Notes: generated by a model not told the origin, from the sequence alone. 36,487 nucleotides of DNA from UMGS1933 sp051891435 (GCA_051891435.1 JBJFFE010000059.1:1-36487), one strand, 5' to 3'. Positions 1 through 8,807 are shown, numbered from the stretch's first letter. Numbers and translations are program-made.

Positions 1-8
1 CCTACAAA

Positions 9-950
9 TTACAATTTATTTATCAATTTTTCATGCACATTTTCTGTTAATATTTTATTTACCTCTTCTTGTTTATAATTATTTTGCAATAATAAATTTT
101 CTATCTTACTTTTTATTTCTTCTTGTTTAAATATATTCATATTTTGATATACTTCTGGCTGGAATTTATAATAACTCATATCATCTGTTGCAAGTGCAAT
201 ATTTTCTACTCCGCCAAGCAATCTTCTTAAATAATTTATATGATTTACATAGGCTTTTTCATAATCAATATTCTTATATCTGCTACAGAAATCTTTAATA
301 GAAGTTACCCCAATTATTCCATCTAATCTTTTTATTTCTAGTAATTGTCTATCACTTAAATTTCTTGGTATATTGCAATATGCTTTTGCATTGGAATGAG
401 ATGCAAAAATAATTGGATTATATCCTTTTAATTTTAATTCTTTGCATTTATTTATTATATCATAAAAAGTTCTTTCATTTGCATGGGATAAATCTATTGC
501 AATTTTTTTACTAACTAACTTTTCTACTAACTCTGCTCCTAAACTTGTTAATCCCTCTGTATTTGGGAATTTAACACCTGCTCCAAATTTATTTTTATTA
601 TTCCAAACAATTCCAGTACTTCTTAAACCTAAGTTATATAGAATATCAATATCTTTTATATTTTTTAAATAGTCCAGTCCTTCAATTCCCACTAAGTAAT
701 TAATATTTTTTGGTATTATTCTATATCTTCTTATTAAATAATTTACAACTCTTAAATTTTGAACAATATCTATTTCATTAGAATTTATTCCAAGTTCATC
801 TTTCATTTCATCCTCAGACATGTAGAATAAATTAAAAATTCCACCTGTAATATTATTGTGGAATATTTTATTACAGTGTAAAATTACTGGTCTTAAATTT
901 CTTCTATTTATATAAATATATGTAAGCAAATCGTAATGACAATCAAACAT
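9..950 (-). CDS. Membrane dipeptidase-like protein (peptidase M19 family)
   Basis: A 313-residue protein of the renal/membrane dipeptidase family, zinc metallopeptidases that cleave dipeptides. Family landmarks are visible in order: the N-terminal HxD zinc pair (H5, D7, in CHYDLL), the bridging Glu in VGIEG (E90), the zinc His in IDLSH (H156), the second His in FASHS (H185) followed by PRNLSD, and the late Asp in ALATDD (D256/D257). No signal peptide or membrane segment is seen, so it is probably cytoplasmic. The ATG at 950 has GGAGG seven bases upstream. It is slightly shorter than many family members (about 320-400 residues). Substrate cannot be told from sequence. Its neighbour at 1093 diverges from it. 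Confidence 0.85.
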   Translation of the reverse strand: MFDCHYDLLTYIYINRRNLRPVILHCNKIFHNNITGGIFNLFYMSEDEMKDELGINSNEIDIVQNLRVVNYLIRRYRIIPKNINYLVGIEGLDYLKNIKDIDILYNLGLRSTGIVWNNKNKFGAGVKFPNTEGLTSLGAELVEKLVSKKIAIDLSHANERTFYDIINKCKELKLKGYNPIIFASHSNAKAYCNIPRNLSDRQLLEIKRLDGIIGVTSIKDFCSRYKNIDYEKAYVNHINYLRRLLGGVENIALATDDMSYYKFQPEVYQNMNIFKQEEIKSKIENLLLQNNYKQEEVNKILTENVHEKLINKL

Positions 951-1092
951 CTTAAACCTCCAATAATATATTAATATTTTATGTAAATTTTTTATTTATG
1001 TTCTTTATCTTTTCCTCACACTTTTTTTCCATTAATCATACTATAATATTGTAAGATAAACTTATAAATATATTTTAAAGGATTGGTGTATT

Positions 1093-1575
1093 ATGGATTT
1101 AGATAAAAATATGTGTCCTGTTGTTAAAATTGACGGTTTTGCTGAAAAAGGTAAACAATTTGATTTAGACATCACAATTCCAGAAGATAACAGAAATGTT
1201 ATTTACGGAGTTATTAGAGATTGCTACAAAGAACCTGTTGAAGATGCTGTTGTTAAATTAATTGAAATTGATTTTGACCATGGCAAAAAAGAAAGAAAAC
1301 CAGTTTCTCACACTTTCACTGATAAAGATGGCGAATTTGTTTTCGGACCTCTTTGTCCAGACAAAAAGTATGAAGTTCAAATTTGGGTAGACCAAGTTAA
1401 ACATGTTAAAATTTGTGCTGAATGTGGTAGACACGGCAAATGTTTAAAAGGCGTTAAGTTAGATTGTAAAGATCATCATTTTGACGATGACTGGGATGAT
1501 CACGATAAATGCGATAAGTGTGACAAATGTGATGAGCATAAAGAACATGATGAACACAAAGAAGATTGCAAATAG
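1093..1575 (+). CDS. Transthyretin/CarboxypepD-regulatory-like domain protein with Cys/His/Asp-rich tail
   Basis: 160 residues. Residues about 35-95 look like a carboxypeptidase-regulatory-like (transthyretin-fold) beta-sandwich: GVIRDCYKEPVEDAVVKL, then TDKDGEFVFGPLCPDKKYEVQI. Residues 108-118 hold a small Cys cluster (CAECGRHGKC) and the last 30 residues are almost wholly D, H, K, C and E, including the repeat DKCDKCDKCD. That tail looks able to bind metal. There is no signal peptide. Similar single-domain proteins in Clostridia are associated with spores or surfaces, but that role is inference. A TATAAT-like box lies at 1042-1047 and an intrinsic terminator follows directly, so it appears to be monocistronic. 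Confidence 0.7.
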   Translation: MDLDKNMCPVVKIDGFAEKGKQFDLDITIPEDNRNVIYGVIRDCYKEPVEDAVVKLIEIDFDHGKKERKPVSHTFTDKDGEFVFGPLCPDKKYEVQIWVDQVKHVKICAECGRHGKCLKGVKLDCKDHHFDDDWDDHDKCDKCDKCDEHKEHDEHKEDCK

Positions 1576-1582
1576 TCTTTTC

Positions 1583-1617
1583 AAGAGAAGAATTTTTTAA
1601 TTCTTCTCTTTTTTTTT
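1583..1617 (+). terminator. Intrinsic terminator after the transthyretin-like gene
   Basis: A perfect 12-bp stem (1583-1594 with 1599-1610, AAGAGAAGAATT and its complement) with a TTTT loop runs into a T-tract ending near 1617. It starts eight bases after the stop codon. Confidence 0.9.
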
Positions 1618-1644
1618 GACTTTTTTATTTCTTTATTGTATAAT
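1616..1644 (+). promoter_or_regulatory. Sigma-A-type promoter for the E2/CAT-fold gene
   Basis: TTGACT (1616-1621) and TATAAT (1639-1644) are separated by 17 bases, a near-consensus housekeeping promoter. It overlaps the end of the preceding terminator's T-tract and sits just upstream of the AAGGAG site of the gene starting at 1672. Confidence 0.85.
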
Positions 1645-1671
1645 TGTTTTCATGTAAGGAGATGTGAATTT

Positions 1672-2523
1672 ATGTTTGGAAAAAGAGCTGATGGAAGAAG
1701 AATAAGAAACGTCAATCCTTTTTTTATTCTTATTCCACATATTATGAAAAGAAGAAGTGATGCACAGGTGTTTTATAGTCATGAAATACCCCTTGCACCA
1801 TTGGATGAATATATTGCCAAAAAAGAAGCAGAAGGTATAAAGATGACTTATATGTCTATTATATATTCTTCGTTAATTAGAATTATTGCAGAAAAACCTC
1901 TACTTAATCGCTTTGTTATGAATGGTAAAGTTTATGCAAGAAATGATATTACTGTTTCCCTTGCTATCAAAAAAGGGATGAGTGAAACTGCAGAAGAAAC
2001 CACTTTAAAATTACACTTTAATGGTACAGAAACTATATTTGATATTAGAAATGTTTTGGAAAAAGTCATTGTAGAAAATAAAGATACTACTGCTGAAAAC
2101 AGTACCGATAAATTAGCAAAAACTTTAGCTTATATCCCAAATTGGTTAATAAAATTTGTTGTTAACTCTTTAATGTTTTTAGATAAACATGATTTAATGC
2201 CAAAAGCTGTTATAAATGCCAGTCCTTTTCACACAAGTGCATTTCTTACAAATGTTGGTTCTCTTGGTATTGATGCTATTTATCATCATTTATATGATTT
2301 TGGAACTACCGGAGTTTTTTTAGCAATGGGTAAAAAGAAAAAAAGTTTCATTAGTGTCGATGATTCATTAAAGGAAGAAAAAAGCCTTTCACTTCGTTGG
2401 GTTTTAGATGAAAGAATTTGTGATGGTTATTATTATGCAAGTGCTTTAAAAGCTTTTACTAAATATATGAAAAAGCCAGAGCTTTTAGAAACAACTGTTG
2501 AACCTGTAGAAGATGTTAAGTAA
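1672..2523 (+). CDS. Standalone 2-oxoacid dehydrogenase E2 / CAT-fold acyltransferase-like protein
   Basis: 283 residues from the ATG at 1672, chosen because AAGGAG lies 10 bases before it; a longer reading from 1636 would begin within the promoter -10 box. The protein resembles the catalytic domain of E2 acyltransferases and chloramphenicol acetyltransferase: an N-terminal half around TYMSIIYSSLIRIIAEKP, a central TSAFLTNVGSLGIDAIYHHLY strand region, and a C-terminal block LSLRWVLDERICDGYYYASAL. There is no lipoyl or subunit-binding domain. The family's catalytic HxxxDG is here ExxxDG (E247, D251, G252), so classical acyl transfer is doubtful. It could be a diverged acyltransferase or a non-catalytic relative. 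Confidence 0.7.
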   Translation: MFGKRADGRRIRNVNPFFILIPHIMKRRSDAQVFYSHEIPLAPLDEYIAKKEAEGIKMTYMSIIYSSLIRIIAEKPLLNRFVMNGKVYARNDITVSLAIKKGMSETAEETTLKLHFNGTETIFDIRNVLEKVIVENKDTTAENSTDKLAKTLAYIPNWLIKFVVNSLMFLDKHDLMPKAVINASPFHTSAFLTNVGSLGIDAIYHHLYDFGTTGVFLAMGKKKKSFISVDDSLKEEKSLSLRWVLDERICDGYYYASALKAFTKYMKKPELLETTVEPVEDVK

Positions 2524-2560
2524 CAATGTAGGGGCGCATGATTGCGCCCCTACATTGTTA
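2521..2560. repeat. Perfect palindrome of the TGTAGGGG family
   Basis: Two perfect 18-bp arms (TAACAATGTAGGGGCGCA at 2521-2538 and its complement at 2543-2560) around a 4-base loop. It begins at the stop codon of the upstream gene and lies between convergent genes. It shares the outer TGTAGGGG/CCCCTACA signature with palindromes near 10438, 26215 and 34230. Confidence 0.9.
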
Positions 2561-2579
2561 TTATTTACATTTTTATATA

Positions 2580-2759
2580 TTAAATCAAAATAAGTAACCC
2601 TCCTATTACACTTAGCACAAATCCTACAATTTTTAGTCCTTTTACTCCATCATTTTGGTCCCCAAAACTAAATACTTTTTTTGTTATTGGCCTTGCATCA
2701 TATATTAATATTACTCCACACATTAAAATTACTATTCCTAAAAAATCTATTATATTCAT
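2580..2759 (-). CDS. Small two-helix membrane protein, unknown function
   Basis: 59 residues from the ATG at 2759, which has AAAGGA upstream; an upstream extension to 2795 would overlap the end of holA and has no ribosome site. Two hydrophobic helices are visible (about residues 4-21, IDFLGIVILMCGVILIY, and 42-59, GLKIVGFVLSVIGGLLILI) joined by a short polar loop with KKVFSFGDQNDGVKG. It follows holA by 17 bases on the same strand and is probably co-transcribed. I do not recognise a family. Confidence 0.6.
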   Translation of the reverse strand: MNIIDFLGIVILMCGVILIYDARPITKKVFSFGDQNDGVKGLKIVGFVLSVIGGLLILI

Positions 2760-2776
2760 ATTTCCACATCCTTTGG

Positions 2777-3796
2777 TTATCCGCAATATGTACATAATAT
2801 TGCTTCTAATCCTACATTTATATCTATATTTCCTTGCTTGTAATTATAATCCAAATCTATTAGTTCTTGCAATATTTTTCTTAAATGTTTTTCTTCAAAA
2901 TATTCTGCTTGTTTCTTGTATTTGTTCGTTAAAAATGTTTGGTTTGGTTTTAAATTCAAAGCTTCTATAATATTTCTATTATAATCTATTGCAAGTTTTG
3001 TTAAATATATTCTCTTAAAATGTCCATATAGTGTTACTAGTATTTTTTGTATTGGTTCTTTGTTATATATTAATTCATGTAATGTTTCTAGTGCTTTTGA
3101 TATGTCTTTTTTCCCTAAACTATCTGTTAAATCAAAAATTACACTTTCTAATTCTTTTATAGATAAAAGCTCTATGGCATCTTTTGTTATTGTGCCATTT
3201 TCCCCTGCATATTCTATAAGTTTTCTTATTTCATTTATTAAAACTTGCATATTTGTTCCACAGTTCTCAATAAATTCTGTCATTGTTTTATCATCTATTT
3301 TTACTTTATAAGCCTCACAAATAGCTTTTAATCTTTTAGCTATTTTATCTGGCTTTAACCTTTCAAAATTGCATATGGTGCCGTGTTTTTCTATTATTTT
3401 TGTAAGGTTATTTGTATCGATCTCTGTTTCTATAAATAATAATACTACTGATTCGTTTATTATATCTATATTTTCTTCAATGTATGTTGCAACCTTGTCC
3501 GTTATTGTATTATTACTTTTTTTCGCTGTTGTCTTAGTTTTTTTGAAAAGGCCTGAATTTTTTACTATTATTAGTTTTTTATTATACCCAAAAGCAGGTG
3601 TTTCAATTTCTGAAATTAATGAGTTTATATTTGTATCGTCTATTTGAATATAATTTATTCCTAGCAAAAGATTTCCAAATAGTTTTTTTATTTTTTTGAC
3701 TGTAGTTTCTAGTAGATATTCTTCTTTTCCATACAGCAAATATATGCTATTTAATTTTCCTTGTTTTAGTTCTTGTTCTAGATTTTCTGTTGTCAT
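2777..3796 (-). CDS. holA: DNA polymerase III delta subunit
   Basis: 339 residues, the normal length for HolA, the clamp-loader subunit that opens the beta sliding clamp. Visible features are the N-terminal YLLYGKEEYLLE block, the central stretch ERLKPDKIAKRLKAICEAYKVKID with FIENCGTNMQVLINEIRKLIEYAG, and the C-terminal helical domain ending LIDLDYNYKQGNIDINVGLEAIL. I start it at the ATG at 3796 because AGGAG is six bases upstream; the open frame to 3835 begins with TTG inside the adjacent hairpin repeat. Assignment rests on whole-length resemblance, as delta has no catalytic motif. Confidence 0.85.
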   Translation of the reverse strand: MTTENLEQELKQGKLNSIYLLYGKEEYLLETTVKKIKKLFGNLLLGINYIQIDDTNINSLISEIETPAFGYNKKLIIVKNSGLFKKTKTTAKKSNNTITDKVATYIEENIDIINESVVLLFIETEIDTNNLTKIIEKHGTICNFERLKPDKIAKRLKAICEAYKVKIDDKTMTEFIENCGTNMQVLINEIRKLIEYAGENGTITKDAIELLSIKELESVIFDLTDSLGKKDISKALETLHELIYNKEPIQKILVTLYGHFKRIYLTKLAIDYNRNIIEALNLKPNQTFLTNKYKKQAEYFEEKHLRKILQELIDLDYNYKQGNIDINVGLEAILCTYCG

Positions 3797-3828
3797 ACAT
3801 TCTCCTATTAATTTAATTATATATAAGT

Positions 3829-3932
3829 CCGCCAAATCTCATCGGGGTTTGATTTTTCTTTTTTAGGCACCTCTAAGTAATTCCTACTCAGATTCTCCTA
3901 AAAAAGAAAAATGAAACCCCTGCGTTTGGCTA
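3829..3932 (-). repeat. Modular hairpin element A (shared base, own apical arm)
   Basis: Read on the minus strand it starts TAGCCAAACGCAGGGG and ends CCCCGATGAGATTTGGCGG. GCCAAA pairs with TTTGGC and GGGG with CCCC, with the conserved asymmetric loop CGCA / GAtGAGA between them. The inner stem (TTTTTCTTTTTTAGG with CCTAAAAAAGAAAAA) and apex differ from the other copies. It lies between the debranching-enzyme gene and holA. Confidence 0.8.
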
Positions 3933-3957
3933 CATATCAAAAAAATCAACTGTGTTG

Positions 3958-6001
3958 TTAGAAATCATAGATTATTCTAAAAATTTCTGCCACACTCCAA
4001 GCCTGAGCCATTGTTCCTTTTGGTAAATTTGGTTTTTTCGAATCATATATTTCTGATATTGTTCCTATTGTTCCTCTTTCAAACATTTCTTTTTCAAATG
4101 TTTCTTTTACATTTTCTTTGAATTCTTTTATTTTTTTTCTTAGCTCAGTTTTTTCTTGCTTATCTTTAGCATATTTTACCATGTTTTTTAATGAATTATA
4201 GTATAATCCGCAATAGCCATGGCCAAGTTATTCCTTGATGATAGCTAGAATCTCTTTTAAATCCATCACCTTCGTATATATCTATATAGCCTTTTTCTCC
4301 TTTTGCTAAAGTTTTAAGTCCATATTTATTTAATAATTTTTTTTCTACAACTGATATTATATTCTTTGCTTTATCTGATTCTGGATTTATAACAGGATAA
4401 CTTAAACTTAATGCAAATAATTGATTTGGTCTTATTTTACTATCTCCTAAAACATCATATAAGCAATTTCTTTTATTGTTATAGAATTTTTCTTCAAAAG
4501 ATTTTTTACATTCTTCTGCTAATTTTAAATATTCTTTTTCTTCTTTTTTGTCTCCAAATTTTATGCTAAGTTCTGCCATTATCATAAGTGCATTATACCA
4601 TAAAGCATTTATTTCCACTGCTTTGCCATTTCTTGGTGTAAAAGCATGATTACCATATTTTGCATCCATCCATGTGTTTTGAGTTTCCGGAGTTCCAGAA
4701 GATATTAGAAAATCTTTATCTAAAAATATATTGTTATTATCTAAATCAATTCCTTTTTTATAGTTTTCAATAATAGATTTTAATTTATTATAAAAGTTTT
4801 CTTTTATAAATTTATAATCTTTTGTATATGTCAAATATTTATATATTTGTTCAAATAATAAAAGTGAACTATCCACACTATTATATAATGGTCTATTATC
4901 ATATCCAGAATATCCATTTGGAACAAGTCCAAATTTAATATCTCTTGTCATTGTTAATAATACTTCTTTTGCCACTCCATATTGTTTTGTACATAATAGT
5001 AAGCCCTCAAAAGATATAAGAGAATCTCTTCCCCAGTCTAAAAACCAAGGATATCCTGCAATTATTGTATGATAACCAAAGCTTGGTCTATATACAATAA
5101 AATTATCTATTGCAATCATAAAATATTTTAACATTTCTCTTTGTTTTTTTTGCTCTTTAGTTTCTTTTTCAATATCTATTTTTGAATCTAGTATCTCTGT
5201 CTTTTGCATTAATTCATTTATTCTAATTATTTCTTTATTTATAACTTTTTTTATGTTTATTTCTTCTATATTTTCTTCTAAAGAACAAATAAACCTAATC
5301 TCTTTTTCTGTGTTTTCTGGTATTTCCATTTCAAATCTACCAGGAACAGCCAAATTCTCTTCTGGGAAAAATCCTCTTTTTTCTTCTTCTATATAAAACA
5401 TATTTCTAAAAGTATCATTTTCATGTTTAATGTATTTACCTTCTGATACATACATGTAAACTGGTGTGTTAGAATTATTGTCAATTATCAATTTGACTTT
5501 ATTGCTATTTTCTGTTTGTCTTATATCATATTCATGGTTTGTGTTCATCACATGAAAATCTCTAAAATTAACTACTGGTGTTATAGTAAATTTTGCCTTT
5601 GTTCCATTATTATAAATTTTATATAATATGCATACTGTATTTTTCCCATGCTCCATACATATTAATTTCTTTATTGTTACATTATTCACTTTATATGTAA
5701 AAATTGGTATATATTCTTTTTCAAACTCTTGCTCATATTTGTATCCTTTAGAAATATAATTATGGCACATATTAGAATAAATATCATATTTATTACCTTC
5801 TATTTCTATACTTTCATCTACTTTTGAAAGTATTAGATGTCTTCTTGCTGGTGGTGTAAGTGGTGCTACAAGTAGTCCATGGTATTTTCTAGTATTTATT
5901 CCTAATACTGTACTTGCTGCATATCCTCCTATTCCATTTGTTATAAGCCATTCTCTTTGTATTCCTTCTGTCATCTCAAGTTTTTCTTTTTCTATTTTCA
6001 T
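3958..6001 (-). CDS. Glycogen debranching enzyme (archaeal-type GDE), one CGGA +1 site
   Basis: Amylo-alpha-1,6-glucosidase/GDE family, which trims glycogen branches. The N-terminal domain carries EWLITNGIGGYAAST and NTRKYHGLLVAP; the C-terminal (alpha/alpha)6 domain carries AGYPWFLDWGRDSLISFEGLLL and GTPETQNTWMDAKYGNHAFTPR. The ATG at 6001 has GGAGG five bases upstream. The frame runs 597 codons to ITWPWLL, then an in-frame CGG at 4210-4208 would lead to a stop four codons later. Skipping the C gives WPWLLG, the family's expected glycine, and opens 83 more residues ending near IIYDF, for about 680 in total, a normal length. It starts 15 bases after the YvcK-like gene and is probably in an operon with it. 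I treat it as one functional gene. Confidence 0.88.
4207..4210 (-). other. CGGA +1 shift site in GDE
   Basis: Codon TTG then CGGA then TTA. Zero frame ends at TAA four codons on; dropping C gives WPWLL-G-LYYN, matching the conserved glycine after WPWL in GDE proteins. Confidence 0.9.
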
Positions 6002-6016
6002 TTGTTCCTCCAAAAA

Positions 6017-7525
6017 TTATTTTTTACCTCGGTAGGTTTCTTCTATAAATCTTTCTTTTTCTTCCTGTTCTTCTTGTTCTGTTATTTGTTTTGCTTTTTC
6101 ATATAATTTAATGTTCTGTTTTCTAGTCTTTTCGCTTTCTTGAATAGACTTTATTCTTTCACTATATTTATTTCTAAATTTACTTGTTTTTCTACCTAAT
6201 TTTTCTTTTTTAGGTTTTAATTTTTTTGTTTTTTTGCCTTTATTTTTCTTTTTTTCTTCTTTTAATTTTGAATGTAATAATAAATATTGTTCATCATTTT
6301 GTTTGTCCCTAAATTTCAATTCTGTACAAATTAAATCTATTATTGTTTTTGCAAGTTCATCTGGGTTATGTCTTATATATTCTCCTTCAACACAAGATAT
6401 ATCTGCCTTTATTAATTTTATACCTTTGCCTTTCAAATTTTGTGAATCTATTTCTACTAAATTAGCACCTTCTTTGTTGTATTTTCTTAAAAATTCTGGT
6501 ACTATATCTCCATTATCGCAAATACAATAATCTATTATTTTATTTCCTGCATGCTCTACAATTGCATTTATATGGTCTGAAACATCATAATCATCTGTGT
6601 GTCCTGGCTCAGTCATAATATTTGGAATATAAATTTTAAATGCTTTACTTTCTCTAATTGATTTTGCAACATTTTTTATTAATAAATTTGGTATTACATT
6701 TGTATAAAGACTTCCTGGTCCTAAAATTATTGCATCTGCATCTTTTATAGCATCTACTACACCTGGCGCAGTTCTACAGTTAGATGGATTAATAAATACT
6801 CTATTTATTTTTGTTACTCTATCTTCTGTTATATCTGCAATTTTATCTTTATCTTCTATAACCATACCATTATCTAATTCTACACAAATTTTCATCTCAT
6901 CTAATGTTACTGGTAGTACCTTTCCAACAATTGCAAAAATTTCATTATTTTTTTGAACACTGGTTGCTAGGTTTCCATATATGTTTTTAGCTGCTTCTAT
7001 ATATAAATCTCCTAAATTCAAGTTTTTTGTTTTTCCTGTTTCAAAAGTATAATTTAGTATTTTTGACATTTCTTCAGAGTTTTCTGCCAATGCTTCTAAA
7101 CTTCTTTTTATATCTTCAGTCTCGCTAATATCGTTTTTTCCATATTTTGATACTGTTACAATAGCTGTAATATTACTTGTATATTTTTTTAATCCTTTTA
7201 ATACTGCACTTAATCCATTTCCTCCACCAATTACTACAACTTTTGGTCCTTTCGAGTTTGCTGAATTTTCATCATCTTTTTTCATTATTTCTGGATTCGC
7301 AGCAAGTTCTAATATTCTTCTTTGTAAGAATACTAGTCCTAATATAAAGCATGTAAAACCAATTATGAATAATATAATAATTTTTGCCATTTGCATTAGT
7401 TCTAGTCTTTCTACTGCAATGATTTGTGCAAATTCATAACATGTAAGTAACATTCCTATAATTATTAATAAAATCCATCTTTTTGTTTTTTTATTTCCTA
7501 TTATTAGTTTTAATATTTTTTTCAT
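6017..7525 (-). CDS. YvcK/CofD-like protein, membrane-anchored variant
   Basis: 502 residues from the ATG at 7525 (GGAGG five bases upstream). Residues 1-70 hold two hydrophobic helices; the CofD-like domain begins KVVVIGGGNGLSAVLKGLKKYTSNITAIVTV and includes ILGPGSLYTNVIPNLLI and IPNIMTEPGHTDDYDVSDHINAI. YvcK proteins bind UDP-GlcNAc and influence carbon use and cell-wall synthesis. Two oddities: the family's DDGGSSGRLR...PPGDIRN loop is replaced by SKYGKNDISETEDIKRS, and the last 90 residues are a Lys/Glu-rich, probably coiled tail. It lies between murB and GDE on the same strand, fitting a wall/carbon context. Confidence 0.78.
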   Translation of the reverse strand: MKKILKLIIGNKKTKRWILLIIIGMLLTCYEFAQIIAVERLELMQMAKIIILFIIGFTCFILGLVFLQRRILELAANPEIMKKDDENSANSKGPKVVVIGGGNGLSAVLKGLKKYTSNITAIVTVSKYGKNDISETEDIKRSLEALAENSEEMSKILNYTFETGKTKNLNLGDLYIEAAKNIYGNLATSVQKNNEIFAIVGKVLPVTLDEMKICVELDNGMVIEDKDKIADITEDRVTKINRVFINPSNCRTAPGVVDAIKDADAIILGPGSLYTNVIPNLLIKNVAKSIRESKAFKIYIPNIMTEPGHTDDYDVSDHINAIVEHAGNKIIDYCICDNGDIVPEFLRKYNKEGANLVEIDSQNLKGKGIKLIKADISCVEGEYIRHNPDELAKTIIDLICTELKFRDKQNDEQYLLLHSKLKEEKKKNKGKKTKKLKPKKEKLGRKTSKFRNKYSERIKSIQESEKTRKQNIKLYEKAKQITEQEEQEEKERFIEETYRGKK

Positions 7526-7581
7526 AATTTCCTCCAAAACTTTTAATTTTACTCCTTAAGTGTTTATATATTTTATAGAAA

Positions 7582-8487
7582 TTAATCTTCTCCTAAAATT
7601 TGTATTTCTGGTTCAATGTCAACATCAAATTTTTCTTTTACTTGTTGTTTTATATATTTTATTAGTTCTAAAATATCTTTTGCTGTTGCGTTTCCTTTAT
7701 TTATTATAAATCCTGCATGTAAAGAAGAAACTTCAGCATCTCCAATACTATAACCTTTAAGTCCACATTTATCAATAAGTTCTGCTGTTACAAATCCATT
7801 ACCTCTTTTAAAGGTACTTCCTGCACTTGGCATATTTATTGGCTGTTTTGTTTTTCTGATTAAAGAGAACTCCTCCATTTTCTTTTTAATTTCTTCTTTA
7901 TTCCCTTTTTCTAATCTTATTTTACTATTAATAATAATCCAATTTTTCTTTTGAAATATTGATTTTCTATATGAAAATTCATGCTCTATATTTTTTATTG
8001 TTTTAATATTTAGATTTTCATCAATATATGTAGTTTCAATTAATTTATCTCCTATTTGCTCTCCATATGCTCCTGCATTCATAAAAATAGCTCCACCTAG
8101 GCTTGCAGGTATGCCACACGCAAACTCAATTCCTGTAAGTCCCTCTTCATATGCTGTTCTTGCAAGTTTTGGAAGTAATACTCCTGCTTCTACTTTAAAA
8201 GTAGTTTCATCTTCTTTAATAATTTTATTAAGATTTAACTTAACTACAATTCCTCTTATTCCTTTATCTTTTACTAAAACATTGCTTCCATTTCCAATAA
8301 CAGTAGTTGGTACATTTTTTTGTTTGGCTAACATTAGTAAAAATTTAAGTTCTTCTGTATCGTTTATCTTTACAAAAATATCTGCCGGTCCTCCAACTTT
8401 AAATGTTGTATGATTTTTCATAGGCTCATTTAAAAGAACTCGTTCTTTATCTATTTTTGTGATTAGTTTATTATATAACTTCTGCAT
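7582..8487 (-). CDS. murB: UDP-N-acetylenolpyruvoylglucosamine reductase
   Basis: 301 residues, full length for the FAD enzyme that reduces UDP-GlcNAc-enolpyruvate to UDP-MurNAc in peptidoglycan synthesis. Motifs: NHTTFKVGGPAD, the FAD-binding GNGSNVLVKDKGIRG, EFACGIPASLGGAIFMNAGAYG, SYRKSIF, the catalytic-Ser block PSAGSTFKRG, IDKCGLKG and HAGFIINKGNATAKDI, and a C-terminal EIQILGE supplying the late Glu. The tyrosine-lacking compact form fits Firmicute type IIb enzymes. The ATG at 8487 has AAGGAG upstream. The YvcK-like gene follows 56 bases later. Confidence 0.95.
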   Translation of the reverse strand: MQKLYNKLITKIDKERVLLNEPMKNHTTFKVGGPADIFVKINDTEELKFLLMLAKQKNVPTTVIGNGSNVLVKDKGIRGIVVKLNLNKIIKEDETTFKVEAGVLLPKLARTAYEEGLTGIEFACGIPASLGGAIFMNAGAYGEQIGDKLIETTYIDENLNIKTIKNIEHEFSYRKSIFQKKNWIIINSKIRLEKGNKEEIKKKMEEFSLIRKTKQPINMPSAGSTFKRGNGFVTAELIDKCGLKGYSIGDAEVSSLHAGFIINKGNATAKDILELIKYIKQQVKEKFDVDIEPEIQILGED

Positions 8488-8615
8488 ATAATCTCCTTGT
8501 TTTAATCATATGTTTACTTCTTTTAAATTATTCTACTCTTATTTTTTACAAAATAGATTGTACCATTTTTTGCATTTTTTTACAAGGTGTTTGGTTTATA
8601 TTTTATAATAAGAAA

Positions 8616-8680
8616 AAGTGAACCCAAAATAATAGACAAAAAATTAAATATATTTTTTGTCTATTATTTTGGGTTCACTT
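8616..8680. repeat. Near-perfect 28-30 bp inverted repeat resembling abutted IS3-type ends
   Basis: Arms 8616-8645 and 8651-8680 read AAGTGAACCCAAAATAATAG... inward from both sides with only a few bases between them. The TGAACC...TAGACA pattern is like the terminal repeats of IS3-family insertion sequences, but no transposase is present. It could be a minimal MITE, an IS remnant, or simply a bidirectional terminator between murB and the pilin-like gene. The 8488-8825 gap otherwise holds only this, a small hairpin at 8709-8726 and the GC-rich tail after the pilin-like gene. Confidence 0.75.
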
Positions 8681-8708
8681 CATCTTGACGCGTAAACTCT
8701 CATATTAG

Positions 8709-8726
8709 GCACCTGCACACAGGTGC
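8709..8726. repeat. Short hairpin GCACCTG/CAGGTGC
   Basis: A 7-bp perfect stem with a CACA loop in the noncoding stretch downstream of the pilin-like gene. Function is not evident. Confidence 0.5.
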
Positions 8727-8807
8727 TTTAATAATTCAAAATTTCTATCCTGCCACTACTGGCACGGTTCTTCTGACTGCATCGTGATTAGCACACAGAC
8801 CTACGAA

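Noticed and set aside
3958..4182. Independent 74-residue gene
   Set aside because: It is the C-terminus of the debranching enzyme joined through the CGGA site; its ATG has no ribosome site.
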